Shown here piece after piece: positions 23,151 through 35,069 of a stretch of DNA of 64,000 bases. Position numbers and translations under genes: made by a program. The DNA lies in NCBI GenBank assembly GCA_006176705.1, contig QRFJ01000507.1:124001-188000 (forward strand), in the 5' to 3' direction. Each line of letters opens with the position of its first letter. Within the stretch, counting starts at the first letter, position 1. The DNA comes from Cocos nucifera (Eukaryota; Streptophyta; Magnoliopsida; Arecales; Arecaceae). The notes under the pieces were generated by a model. The model did not search any database. It worked only from the letters and a program-made list of their open reading frames with translations, and was not told the DNA's origin.

Positions 23151-23790
23151 ATAAATTATAATTAAATATTTGAATAAAAATATATATATATGTTTTTTAA
23201 TAAATATAATTAATGTTATTGAATAGTAAAGGACGGCAAGTGGGTTATCCTTTAATAAGATAAAGACCTATGGGCTGCCAGATCCATATGAAACACTTTA
23301 TGGCATTGCACGGTATTTAATATTTTTATAGTAACTAAAAAAAAAGAAATAATTCTTGGAGGTTTATTCTTGAGGTTTGCTGTAGATTTAGTAATATCGA
23401 TTACTTGTAGTGTTGGATTTCGTGTTTTTGCTGTGGATTTGGTAGTGGCGTGATTAACCCCATTATTTCATATTTGTGGGAACCCACAACAGACATGTCC
23501 GTGCACGCTGTGAGCTTATTTTTTATGGACTCTACTGTGTGTCCTGAACCCAGTAGGCTTGACTTTAAAGACTCCAAGGCCACCGGACTCCGTGGTGCCC
23601 TTGATTTTTTTTATTTTTTTTGAAAAAAATAAATTTAAACTTCTCGGTGGCCATGACGTCCAAAATCAGCTTTCTTTTTTTTTGTATTTTTATAAAATTT
23701 TTAAATTTTAAAAAAGATTCTGACTTTCTCTCTCCTCCTAGTTTAATAGGGATAGAATTAGACATTCGGCGAAGTCCAATGCAGGAAAAA
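23151..23790. other. AT-rich intergenic stretch, no gene seen
   Basis: Only short chance ORFs and homopolymers occur. An (AAAAG)-type microsatellite follows at 23786-23823. Confidence 0.5.
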
Positions 23791-23823
23791 GAAAAGAAAA
23801 GAAAAGAAAAGAAAAAGAAAAAG
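23786..23823 (+). repeat. (AAAAG)n microsatellite
   Basis: AAAAG/AAAAAG repeats run from 23786 to 23823, just before the homologous NLR promoter block begins near 23828. Confidence 0.85.
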
Positions 23824-23827
23824 AGGT

Positions 23828-24366
23828 GTTCTTGCTATTTTCGAAACCTTTCTCCTCCTCGTCTGGAGAACTAGAAGCGGTCGCGATTGTACGCTTCGTG
23901 CGAATGATGGATGCACTGCTGAATTATCCACTGCACAGCTCCTAAAGCACTACGAACGTCAACAATCCAACATTCATTTGCCAGCAAGATCCCAAAGCGA
24001 CATGAGGATGATTCGATGGTCACTGGCACATATCTCAACCTTCTTCCCATTTTTTTTTTCTTTTGACGTTTTATTCGTTTCTGTTTTCTTTGTAATTTGT
24101 TTTCCGTATGATTAGTGGGTAGGAATCCCTTCGCTTGGCCCCATGTTTTTGTTCCATTGCGTGCGTGTTTTGTATAAGATTTTTTGCTTGACTTTAATAA
24201 CGTGATCAGTCAGGATAGCTGAAACGGGCGAACGGGATGATGGTAAGTGAACAATGTCTCTGCTTTCCAAAAACGCGGTCTCTGCTTTCCTCCCCGTTGA
24301 CTTGGGACCCGGTTCACCCTTTCTCATAAGAGAGAGGAGGAGGAAAGCCAAACGCCTCTTCCTTGT
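23828..24366 (+). promoter_or_regulatory. NLR1 upstream region, conserved with NLR2
   Basis: The block is closely related to 35070-35590, so promoter and leader were duplicated with the gene. A W-box core TTGACT at 24297-24302 is conserved (35525-35530 in NLR2). Another TTGACT near 24188 is TTGGCT in NLR2. W-boxes are WRKY sites common in defence promoters; function here is inferred. No clear TATA box was identified. Confidence 0.55.
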
Positions 24367-24371
24367 TTGCC

Positions 24372-24401
24372 ATGTCTGACCAGAGCATGGAGGAAACTTA
24401 G
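24372..24401 (+). promoter_or_regulatory. Upstream ORF of NLR1 (MSDQSMEET, 9 codons plus stop)
   Basis: ATG at 24372 to TAG at 24399-24401 is in a different frame from NLR1. It ends 7 bases before the NLR1 ATG at 24409 and contains a second in-frame ATG. It is identical in NLR2 (35601-35630). If it lies in the mRNA it would be expected to reduce initiation at the main start. Confidence 0.5.
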
Positions 24402-24408
24402 TTGTGGA

Positions 24409-27400
24409 ATGGAGAACACTTTCGTCTCTTCCATTCTATCGAAAGCCAGCCAAATATTGGTCTCTTTCCAGAGATGGGCGGCCTCGCCGTCTCCATCATT
24501 GGATCCACGCAGCAGGATCTTGAATGATCTGAAGAAGTTGGAGAGAACATTGAAGAGAATCCAGGCAGTGCTCCATGACGCGGAGGAGAGAGAGATACGA
24601 GAGGAAGCCATCAATCTCTGGCTGAAGGAACTTAAAGAAGTTGCTTATGAAGCGGAAGACGTGCTGGACGAGTACTACTACGAGGAACTGCGAGCCCAAG
24701 TGGAAGGCCGAGCTTCCATGAAGAGGAAGCGAGCGGAAGTGGATGATGAGGAAGAGGTAAGCGGTTCTCCTTGTACCATAGTAGTTTCAATTCCTGATGG
24801 CATGGGGGATAGAATCAGGGAGATCAGGGAGAGGTTCGATGAGATCTCGGAGGATCGGGAACGCCTCCGTTTAAGAGAGGAAGATGGAGAGCGGCGGGTC
24901 CTCGGAGCTGTGTACCCAGCACCAACCAGCCACATGGTGGAAGAGTCGGGTATTTACGGAAGGGAACATGAGAAGCAGAAGGTAATTGATTTGCTGTTTT
25001 CTAAAGATATGGAAAATGGTATTTCTGTCATTCCAATTGTCGGCAAGGGGGGATTGGGAAAAACCACCATCGCTCAGCTGGTTTACAATGACTCCAAGGT
25101 AAAAGAATGTTTCGATCTAACTGGATGGGTTTGTGTATCTGATGATTTCGATGTTACAAAGCTAACAAGGGACATCATTGAGTCGATTACTCAACAATCA
25201 TGCGGTCTTACACAACTAAGCACACTTCAAAATACTCTCGAGGCAAAGGTGACGGAGAAGAAAGTGTTGCTCGTGTTGGACGATGTCTGGAATGAGCAAC
25301 GAAGCCTTTGGGAGTCCTTAAGAAGACCTTTTGTACTTGGTGCAGGAATAGTAAGAATTATTGTGACCTGTAGGAATGATTCGGTTGCCGAGGTCATGCA
25401 GACGGTGCATCCTTATCATCCTGGCTACTTGTCTGAAGACCAATCTTGGTTATTGTTCAAGCACTACGCATTTGGTGGTCGAGACTCTGAAGAACAATCA
25501 CGGTTGGCGGATGTCGGTAAGCAGATTGTCAAGAAGTGTTCCGGTTTACCATTGGCTGTGAAGACAATAGGAAGCCTTCTAAGAGAAATGACAGATGAAG
25601 ATGGTTGGAAGAATGTCTTGCAAAGTGATCTATGGGAGGCAGACCGGAATAATGAGACTTTGGCGGCTCTTAGAATAAGCTATACACGCATGCCAGCACA
25701 TCTGAAACCTTGTTTTGTTTATTGTTCCATATTTCCCAAGGATTATGTGTTTGAGAAAGACGTTGTAGTCAGATTGTGGATGGCGCAGGGCTACATCCCA
25801 CTTGGAGATAGAAGAACAATGGAAGAGATTGGCAATGAATATTTCAGGGACTTACAAAAAAGATCATTCTTTGACTCTGGCAGACCTTTTTATATAGAAA
25901 CAAAAAGATTGATCCTTGATTCTGATGAGATTTTTCAAATGCACGATTTGATACATGATCTAGCGAAATCTATTGCAGGATATGAGTGCTGCACAATTGT
26001 GGATCAGAGGTTACCCAAGTTCCTCTGTATGGTTCGCCATTTATGCATGGAAAATAAAAAGGAATTAGTGAAATCACTGTGCTCGCATAATCTTGGGGCT
26101 CTACAGACCTTGTTGCTAGAGGGTTGTAATGGAAGAAACAAAAGAGTAATGGTGCCGGAACATTATGCAAGAAGTTTGGTATCCCAAGGATGCACGACCT
26201 TTTTACTAGGAGATTGGTTTAGAGGAATGGAAATCTTAACCCAATTTCCACCACCTCTTCTAACCCAATTTCCACCACCTCTTCTGAGGACAAGATGTTT
26301 ACGGGCTCTAGAAATTGATTGGGAAAGCGAAGATGAGTTGCCAGATTCAATCGATAACCTGAAGCACCTACGTTACTTGCATGTCCGATCCGATTGCATT
26401 AAGAGACTCCCTAAATCAGTATGCCTCCTTTACCACCTACAGACATTGATACTTGATGGAAGTTGCCTTGAAGAGTTACCGGATGGCCTAGGTAACCTTA
26501 TAGAGCTACGATACTTTGAACTACACTCATTTGTTATTGAAAGGCTCCCTGAATTAGGATGCCGACTTCACAACCTTCGGACATTGAAACTTTTTTGTCC
26601 CCGTCTTGTAGAGTTACCGTATGGCCTAAGTAACCTTACGAAGCTACAATACTTCGAGCTACGGTCAATTGTTGTTAAAAGCCTGCCTGGATCAATTTGT
26701 CAGCTCCCCAAGCTGCAGATATTAGATATCGCGTTTTGTGAGAAACTTGTAGAGTTACCTAGTGGCATAGAAAGCCTTGCTAACCTCCGCTTCCTCAATA
26801 TGGCTGGTACTGGAATTCACTGCCTACCAAGGATCGAGAAACTAACAATTATTTGGAGCTTGTATGGATATGAGATTGTACGTGGTCGGATGGGCTTGTT
26901 GAAGGACTTGCGCATCCAAGGAACTATCGTCATCTCGGGTCTCAGGAACTTGGTCAACATTGAGGATGCCAGGGATGCCAATCTTAAATGTAAGCATGAA
27001 CTAGAATGCTTGTCCCTAGCATGGAATGGACGGTATGATATTTTTCATTCTTTAGCTGATGCCCTACATATGGAAGCTAGTCCAGATGACATGTTTCTTT
27101 ATTTTGATGGTACCACCCTACGTATGGAAGCTAGTCCAGAAGAAAACAAGGATGTCCCAGTCGATGAAAGAAGGGAGGAAGCCATGCTCGAGCACCTCCA
27201 ACCTCACGCCAACCTCAGAAATTTGCATATAGTAGGGTATGGTGGTTCCAAGTTTCCAAAATGGGTGGGAAATCCTTTCTCCTTTGCATCACTTCAAGAA
27301 ATCCGCATAAATGGATGTGAAAACATAAGGTCCCTTCCTCTATACATTCCTGACCCTCTTGGACAATTGGATGAACCCATGCCACAATCCGTGCTTGAGA

Positions 27401-28558
27401 GAGTGCACATTTTGAGTTGCCGACGGCTCACATCCATAGTAGGGTTGCATAATCTTCACTCGCTTAAATATTTGAGGATATACGATTGTCCTCAACTCCA
27501 TCTCTCATCAGAGGAAGGGTTGCCATCCACACTCGAAATGCTGTCGATAGAGGAGTGCCAACAGCTGACAACATCGTTGCAGATGCAAAACCTTACTTCC
27601 CTCAGACAATTAATCATAAAAAGTTGTCCCATAGTAGGGTTGCATAATCTCCACTCGCTTAAATATCTGAAGATATACGATTGTTCTCAACTCCATCTCT
27701 TGACAGTGGAAGGATTGTCATCCACACTTGAAATGCTGTCCATAGGGGAGTGCCAACAGCTAACATCATTGTTGGGGATGAAAAACCTTGCGTCTCTCAG
27801 AGAGTTGAGCATAGCAAATTGTCCCAAACTACAGATGATGGCAGGTAATGAGCTCTCATCTATGCATTGTTTAGCAACTTTTGTTGACTGCCCTGGATTG
27901 GTCAACTGGTGCCGAATACAGAGATGCGATTTCATTAAGGTACCCTCCAACCTATATTGGAAGTGCTCCAATTGATTACTCGCAGACTTATCTGATCGTT
28001 CATTCTCTGATTTCTCTTTGGCCAATCTACCAGGTCGTTTCAGGCAACCAGATGACGATTATATCAAACACATGGAAGAGGATAAAGAATGAGTTTAATT
28101 CCACCAAGAATCAGAGTCCATTGGCATGCACATATCAATTGCGAATGCCGATAATATCTGGACTCGTACTTGAAGAGCTGATGGTATGGAGTTGCGAGTT
28201 ACCAGTACGGTGGCTGAAATGGCACCGGCCCAACTGGCTCGAATCTCTTCGACGCTTGGTTATAAAGGACTGTTGTACGATGCCATTCCTGCCAGACGTA
28301 CTACTAGCATGCACGCTCAGGTCCTTGGTAGTTGATGGTTGTGACCTAGAGTCTTTAAAGTTGACGGAGAGGAACCGAGATGCACTTGAGGAGCTGCAGA
28401 TCGTGAATTGCCCTAAGTTCGTACGGTTGAAAGGACTGAATTGCCTTATCTCTCTAAAGTTCTTAAGAATCAAGCAATGCCCTCAATTCCAGCTTTCACA
28501 AGATGATCTGCTGCTGTTATCAACTCATCCACATGTTGAAATTGAAGCAGTACCGTAG
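24409..28558 (+). CDS. NLR1: CC-NBS-LRR disease-resistance-type protein, two exons
   Basis: This is a predicted cytoplasmic/nuclear immune receptor of the CNL (RGA-like) class. Exon 1 is 24409-27939 and exon 2 is 28034-28558, with a 94-nt phase-0 intron (AAG/GTACCC donor, CTACCAG acceptor). The spliced product is 1351 aa; intron retention stops at 27975 and gives 1188 aa. The CC domain is about 1-190 with EDVLDE at 83-88. In the NB-ARC domain are the P-loop GKGGLGKTT 212-220, kinase-2 LLVLDDVW 287-294, an RNBS-B TCRN near 320-323, GLPLA 379-383 and MHD 511-513. LRRs run from about 560 to the end. All key nucleotide-binding motifs look intact. ATG 24409 was chosen because no in-frame ATG precedes it and MENTFVSS aligns with MANTFVSS of NLR2. 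Exon 2 adds LRR-like sequence (LEELMVWSC, LRRLVIKDC, LEELQIVNCPKF). The intron is inferred from sequence and paralogue comparison only. Confidence 0.92.
26237..26284 (+). repeat. 24-bp perfect tandem duplication in NLR1
   Basis: Two copies (26237-26260 and 26261-26284) encode TQFPPPLL twice in the N-terminal LRR region. The reading frame is kept. NLR2 has no equivalent. Confidence 0.85.
27436..27825 (+). repeat. 195-bp tandem duplication of an LRR unit pair in NLR1
   Basis: The units 27436-27630 and 27631-27825 both begin ATAGTAGGGTTGCATAATCT and encode 65 residues each (IVGLHNLHSLKYL...). NLR2 carries one unit (38524-38715). The duplication adds about 65 residues to the C-terminal LRR. Confidence 0.88.
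27940..28033 (+). other. Predicted 94-nt intron of NLR1
   Basis: GT at 27940-27941 and AG at 28032-28033, preceded by a CT-rich stretch. Removal joins codon 1177 (AAG) in frame to GTC GTT TCA and opens 174 more codons. The retained form reads a TGA at 27973-27975. Confidence 0.7.
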
Positions 28559-29530
28559 AAGAAATTCTATCCTCCACATTCAGGTAGCTTTATTTGTTGA
28601 TTATCAGACTCCAATTTTGCTTCTCCCGTAAATGAGTTACACTTGCATTTTGGCTAATTGCCAAATTAATAATTACACTGGCACCAACTGCTCTGTTTGT
28701 TACTTGTCTTTGTGAAGGACACGGAGAACAAAGAAACAATTGATGATGGAATACAAGAGAAACAAATCATGAAGTGTGGGATGGAAGAACAAAATCGCAG
28801 TCATGACAAGGACCTCTATGCAATAATTGTCCATACTCTTATCTCATGATGGTTTAGTATCGATGCTGCATCCACTAGAGACCCGGGTCCTTCAATGCCA
28901 ATGGCAACCATCGTTAGCTGAGCCCCCCGTGATCCGCCGTCAGCAAAAGTATTTAGCCATCACTTTTTCAGATTCTCTGTCATTCGAGCCTACCGCAAGC
29001 CAGTCAGATGCTTTGGTGCCATCTCCAGTATTAGATGACACGATTCCCATGGGGCTTCCTTCTGGTTGCAGCTCGGTCTCTGGTACGTGTCAATGCTGAA
29101 TCATGGTATGGATCGGCATAGGCCTACAAAATCTATTTTTAATTTTTTAACTCAGAATGAAATTTAAGTTTTTTTTATTCCATTCTTACATTGATATATA
29201 ATTGATCATGTGCCGGCATGTCTCACAAAAGTACCGTGCTGGCAGGTGTTCGGCAAGGTTATGGACATCGATATCTAAATCTTTGGTCAACATTAATGAA
29301 GTTTGATTGTTGTCATCTTCTTTGAAATAAAAAAATTAGTTTCTTAGCCAACTTGATTGTTTATTTATTGGCATTATCTTGGCATCAATTCATCTTTATT
29401 TTTTTTCAAAAAATGATCCTGGCATCGGTTCTTAAGCCGTGGTTGTGCTTGTTCAAAATTAAGGTTTATAAAAAAGACCTATAGCTTCTGATTGCTACCT
29501 GCTGTGTTTAAAAGAGCTTGCAAGTTGATG
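28559..29530 (+). other. NLR1 3' flank, probable 3' UTR and duplicated intergenic sequence
   Basis: About 28715-28800 (GAAACAATTGATGATGGAAT) matches 39245-39295 downstream of NLR2. About 29105-29440 matches the left copy (2955-3290) and 39435-39735. A 90-codon open frame at 28827-29099 has no LRR or other recognisable motif and I do not call it a gene. Confidence 0.6.
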
Positions 29531-30954
29531 GTAACACGGGCAATCTTTTTTTTTTTTTTTTTCTAATCATAGGGCACATGTACAAGTGCATGAGGAATCT
29601 TGATTTTTACATGCTTGCATAAAGGTCATAAATTTTAAGCATTCTTTTGAACCCATCCATGAAGAACTATTTGTAGTTCAAAGGACCACCGGCACCTAAT
29701 CCAATTTGTGCAACAAGTTGTTTATGCTAAGTGATGGAATCTACCAATCAATAATGGAATATGATGTATTGATTTAGTTGAGTTCTCGTACAATCATGGT
29801 AAGGATTCTCAATTGTGGACAGTACATGAGTTTGCAAGGATATGAAGAAACTTAGAATAATATTAAAGATAGCGAAACAAGATTACTTGATGATGAATGA
29901 GGATTCATAAAGCTGACCTGAAATAGTTGGAAAAGGGCTTGATGATTATGATGATTCTGACATGAGCATGTCAGGATACATACAATGACCAACGCCACAA
30001 AAATATAGAACCTATCAAAATTGGTTAACACATGTCAGCATTTAAGTATATGTACACTAGATAAGTGTTAATCTTATCATTGGTCTTAGGGTAAGTGACA
30101 TTCTAGGTGTCAACTTGTCATGTGTGTGCGTTGATCCTTTTTTTTCTCCTGGCATTAGCATACCAGATTTACGGTTGGTGGACGTGAGATTTGTCTTACA
30201 TTCATGTTAACTGAATTTATGTAAGTACAATGCCGCTCTTCAAGATTCTTTGAGGATGGAAAGAACTTAGATTGAAACAGGAAATCAAGATTGATCCCAA
30301 AGACTACTACCCTCTCCGACATCCATGAAAAACAAAATAGAAAGATTCCAAGACTGAATTGGAAAAAGATGCATCGACAATTACATTCTAGGAAGAATGT
30401 CATGGATGAATGTTGTCCAATCTTAGCCCCATCCAGTAAAATAATTCTATTCTAGGTAGGATATAATGTGATTATTTTGCTTCTCTTATGAGCATGCAAG
30501 ATGTATACTTTCTAGGTCTCATTTTATAGCAAAATGTTATTCTTCCTATAATATACGATGAGATGCATTACTTATCCTAATTTAGTTACATAGATGCCAT
30601 GAAGCTATTGCTGTAGTTGCATACCAGATTTCAAGTTGATTGGATAAGGCATTCTATTTGCAAGAAGTTGTTTCACTTTTGGAACAATTTTCAAAAGCAA
30701 GATTTCCTTTTTCTAAAGATAGGTGGATTCAGCAAGATTTGTCCAATGTTGATAGATAAAAGAGAAACAACTTATAGCCCTTCTAGGTATTTCATAATTT
30801 TAACTTCAGCTTGACCATCCAGTAAGTTATCTAATAGGACCTAATGCATCGAGAATACTACTATTTTTTTCCTAAGCAAAGGAGTACTTCTAAATTCTTT
30901 TCTGCATCTACTCAAACTCTCAAATTACTAAATATTCGGCTTTAGAAATCAGCC
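29531..30954. repeat. Segmentally duplicated non-coding block (pairs with 3426-4300), uninterrupted by CACTA
   Basis: 29787-30705 is the counterpart of 3426-4300. 30710-30954 is the piece deleted at the left CACTA junction. The site equivalent to the CACTA insertion at 18679 reads AGCCCATATCTTTTC near 30950. No genes are seen. Confidence 0.75.
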
Positions 30955-32488
30955 CATATCTTTTCTAGTAGCTGTAGCCGGGACACAAGATGTGATAAAA
31001 AAGACTCATTTTGATGATGCAGGGATCCAGCCACCTCATGGAGCTGCATATAAAAGGGTATCGTGTTGCTAAGCAACCATCCCAGATAGGGGGGGATCAT
31101 TCCTTCTCTGAATCTCCAAGAAATCTCTATAACTAGATATGAAAAGCTACAATCCCTCTCATTGCACAATCTCAACGCTCTTGGAGAATTGAAAATAAGC
31201 AACTACTCTCAACTTCATGTCTTGCCGCAGAAATCATTGCCGTCCAAGCTTGAACCTGGGTATATGAAGGATTGCATGTAGATCACATCATTGTGGGATG
31301 TATAAACTTGATCCTCTATGAAGTTTGGAGATATGCAACAGTCCTCAGCTCCACCTCTCACCAGACCATTGCTACACAATTTTGAAACCATGGATATTAG
31401 GGTTTGCATGCAGCTTGCATCATTAGCGGGATTGCGAAATTTTAATTGCCTAAGGAGGCTACATATAGCATGATGTACCAAACTCCATATTGCACCCAAG
31501 GATTATTTTTCACTGATGCCTTACGATGTGGAGATTGTTGATTGCCCCAAGATGAGGGAGTGGTGCAACAGACAAAAGATCATGTACACTCAGGTACGTT
31601 CCATCTTAGGTTGGTTTAAACTATTATTCCACAATGTTGCACAATTGTTCATTATTCCATAATTTGTTTGATTTAAGGCTTTCAAACTAACTTCCATTTT
31701 ACTGCAAGACCATATTTAATTTATTTGCTGACATTCTGACTGCATCGAGCATCAACGACATCAGAAACCATTGGGTTAGCAATTTTACCAATCTCGAACA
31801 TCTTTGTGCAAAGGACTGTTTTGTGCTGGATTCTCAAACATACCACTAGCCATCATCACTTCAATTTTTGATACTTGTTTTTTGTAAGTCTCCAGGTCCC
31901 CTTTGCCTGTACCAGAACCTCGCTGTGCTTAAGAGGTTGACAATAAAGGACTGCAAGGAGCTGAAATTGGTGGTGGGCCTGCACCACCCTACATATCTCC
32001 AGAACTTGGTTAATTATATGTGATTCTTGTGAAGTCCAGGTCCTGCCAAATGAGCAGTTGCCAACTTCGCTTGAGTCATTAGCAGCCGACGGCTGAAAGA
32101 ATCTAAGATCCCTTCACCTCCAAATCAGAGCATATCTTCATTTAAGGAGCTGCAGATATTGAATTGCCCTAGGCTCACAAATGTAGCAGGGTTGAACAAT
32201 CTTTCTACAGGCCTTAAGAATAAGTCGTTGCCCTGACTTCAAGTTCTCACTAGATGAATGGCTTCCATCCATTCCCCAACTCATAGAAATTGCTCGGTGA
32301 CCGAGGTTGAAGGTGTGGTGAGAAAGACATCACATCCAAAGCATCCAAATAAAATTTCCGTCTCAGCTTCACTACAATCACTGATTGTCGAGTTGTTATT
32401 CTGCACCAGTTAAATTAGTTAAACTTACATCTATCTTCTGAAGAATAGTAATTACACCAAATGCTCCTTTTCTTGCATTTCTTTGCAG
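30955..32488 (+). pseudogene. Decayed LRR gene tail (copy B)
   Basis: It is homologous to 18680-20261. LRR-like pieces include LHNLNALGELKISNYSQLHVLPQKSLPSKLEPG, MDIRVCMQLASLAGLRN and VEIVDCPKMREWCNRQKIMYTQ, ending at a CAG/GTACGT donor (31593/31594). A second exon-like stretch around 31880-32240 has LKRLTIKDCKELKLV and LQILNCPRL. Stops (for example near 31279 and 31300) and frame shifts break it, and no CC or NBS region is attached. Confidence 0.7.
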
Positions 32489-32680
32489 TATGTCAATAGT
32501 GATTATAGTGAAATAGATAATGAAGAATTTATTGATCGTGAAAATCTACAATGGCAAGTGATGGATTGTGAGATGGAAGATGATGAGCAGAAGAATGATA
32601 GAGATCCATCAAGTGATGATCTTGTTCGATTACCATCACAGCAACATGTTCATTCCATTGATCTGATGGTGAATGATTAA
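32489..32680 (+). CDS. Open acidic C-terminal exon of the LRR tail (copy B)
   Basis: It follows a TTTCTTTGCAG acceptor and runs open to TAA at 32678-32680. The product is acidic, with EIDNEEF, DCEMEDDE and DPSSDD, and the same length as copy A (20262-20453). Most differences are conservative substitutions. Its domain is not recognised. Confidence 0.5.
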   Translation, partial: YVNSDYSEIDNEEFIDRENLQWQVMDCEMEDDEQKNDRDPSSDDLVRLPSQQHVHSIDLMVND

Positions 32681-33960
32681 CCCAAAGCCACAGATGGAGC
32701 CCGTGAGAACCAGTAGCTCGAACCAATTAGTTCGGTGTGTTTCATCCATTGTAGCCCCAGGTCCTTCAAGGTCATGTCTACCATGTCCTAGATTCCTACC
32801 ATTCCGATCCCACCGAAGGCGCACAAATTCTATAATGACATAATATTTTGGTGAAAGAAGCGCTGCTTTGTATCCAACTTTTGATGCTACAGGCTGCTGA
32901 AACATGCTTATGTACGGTTACATTCTCAATGTTATTTTTTTTTTTGGATTTTTAATATATATTTTCTGATCTAAGTCCATTTTAGCAACCGGAATACAAG
33001 AACCAGCACAAACTTATATGAAAACAAACAAATGGCTGATGTAGATGAATAAAAAATTGACTAGTTTTCTTTGAAAATAAGAAATGGTCAACGAAAAGAT
33101 TGTTTAGCTTAGTAATTAAGCGAAATGTAACTTTGACATAACATGATAAATGGAATACGTTCAGGGGAAGGAAGATGCAAATTTGGACCATAAAGACAAT
33201 TTCTGGTGTTATTCATTTATAGAAATAGTTCTCTTTCTAGGAGTAATCCTAGTGCAAGCTCTCTTTAATGGGTCTTGAAGGCTTAGTTGGTGACAAAAGA
33301 GCCCAAAAAATCTGCACCAGATCTCTCCTTTATTAATGGATCCTGGCTTCAAGAAAAAGACAAAAAAAAACCAACTTCGATTGAAGGTAAAATATAAAGA
33401 TAACATTTATATTTATGAACTAAAAAATTTCATGATCAAGATAAAGTAACAAAATGTCTAAATAACAAAATATTAATATGCAAATAATAGGAACCTTCAT
33501 TAATATTGTGAGTATTTACATAGTATCTGCATTAAAACCCGCTCCTAGCTGTAGTAATCGAGTTCCAATCTTTTGTTATTTTCACTCTATTTCTGTAGTA
33601 CTTCAAATATTTTCATTATAAGAAAAAAAGGATAATCAAAAAAATAATAGGAAAAATCACGTGGCTAACCATTCTAATCACTTTGATCACGGTTTGGCAC
33701 TTTAGTTGTAGGAAGAAATAAGGACAAGATATTCTTTTTCTTTTCTTTTGATCTCTTACTAACATTTGATTATCATTATACTAATACAAAGTCAGTTTTT
33801 ATATACATGAAAGAAAATAAATAATTAGTAAAAATTTTATTTGTTTTAAGTTTCCAAAAGCAATAAGAAATAGAATTTTTTTAACTTCCTTTTTTTCAAT
33901 GTAATTAACTCATGCATGATTATTTTGGGCATTAATTTACCAATCATATCATTTTTCTTT
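32681..33960. repeat. Duplicated non-coding flank (pairs with 20454-21730)
   Basis: The sequence follows 20454-21190. From 33390 to 33950 it contains one copy of the roughly 0.5-kb repeat seen twice at 21195-22625. No gene is seen. Confidence 0.7.
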
Positions 33961-34870
33961 TTTATACATTATGAATTATTTAGAATATCTTGTTCTACAT
34001 CATCTTTCTCTCGTACAGATTTTTCAGTTTCAACCAGAGGCTATGGGTGTTAACCTCCATTGAAACATGGTGGAAGATGCTACTATCAATCTACCACCTG
34101 ATGAGTCCAATGATTTTGCAATTCAGTTTCTCCCATTCTCTATCCGATATATTCTCGGGTTGAGCAAAAACTCCCTATATTGAATCATGAAGATCTTTGT
34201 AGTAAAAGAGATCTTCCATAACAGGCTTTTAAATCGAGTAGTTAGTTGATATTAGTTTGATCATAGTGCCTGACGAAGATTGGTCCTCCATCTATGAGCG
34301 TCTCAACTCTTTCGGTACTCTAAATTCGGTGGAACTTGACTCTGATACTACTTATTGGGATTCAAATAATGAAAGATGATAATATCAAAAATATAGAAAA
34401 ATTATAGTAATCACAAAAATATTAGAATTTAACGTGGTTCAACTAAAGCCTATACCATACAGGAACGAGAATAAGAAGGAGCTTCCACCATAATAATAGT
34501 TTATAAGGTCTAAAAATATTTCCTAACAGCATGCCCGGAGCACCACTTCTAATACAAGAAAAAAATTCAAGATTAAACAAACTTCTAGTAAACTCTAACA
34601 TGAGATTGAGCCAATTTCTCGAATCAACATTATCCAATCTTCTTTTCTTTAATGAAGCATCCTCCAGATCTATCTTTTTTTGTCTCTATTTTTTTTTGAT
34701 AACCCATGGCTCTATCTTTTTTGAGAAATTCTCTGCGCACCATGGGTGGTGCGCAACCACACGCACCGCCGCCGGTCGAAGTTCGATCGTAGCCATCGCC
34801 ACTGAACGGGATTACCTAGAGATCAGACATTCGGCAGAACTTCGACAAAAATAAGTTTATCCCCAATACA
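33961..34870 (-). mobile_element. Possible LTR-retrotransposon fragment
   Basis: GACTCTGATACTACTTATTGGG near 34337-34358 resembles the reverse complement of a tRNA-Met primer site followed by an LTR end. The sequence after it (AACGTGGTTCAACTAAAGCC at 34432) looks like repetitive LTR-type DNA. This block is absent from the homologous interval near 21730-23800. Ends and coding content could not be confirmed. Confidence 0.35.
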
Positions 34871-35069
34871 TATTATTTTTATAAAAATAATTATATCTAT
34901 TATATCCTTCATAATAATTTTCGTCTTTAATATTATATAAATTAAGATATTTTACTATTTTTAAGAAGCATTAAATATTCTTAATCAGTTAGGGCACTCG
35001 TTAGCAAAAACTTTTTTATTTTTTTTATTTTTTTAGCGGTGGATCCCATATGAGGAGGGACCACACCAA

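Noticed and set aside
23395..23420. Complement of CACTACAAG as a possible CACTA or MITE terminus
   Set aside because: No partner end, subterminal repeats or target duplication were found near it.
28827..29099. 90-codon open frame downstream of NLR1
   Set aside because: No LRR or other motif and no paralogous open frame in the other flanks; probably 3' UTR or intergenic.
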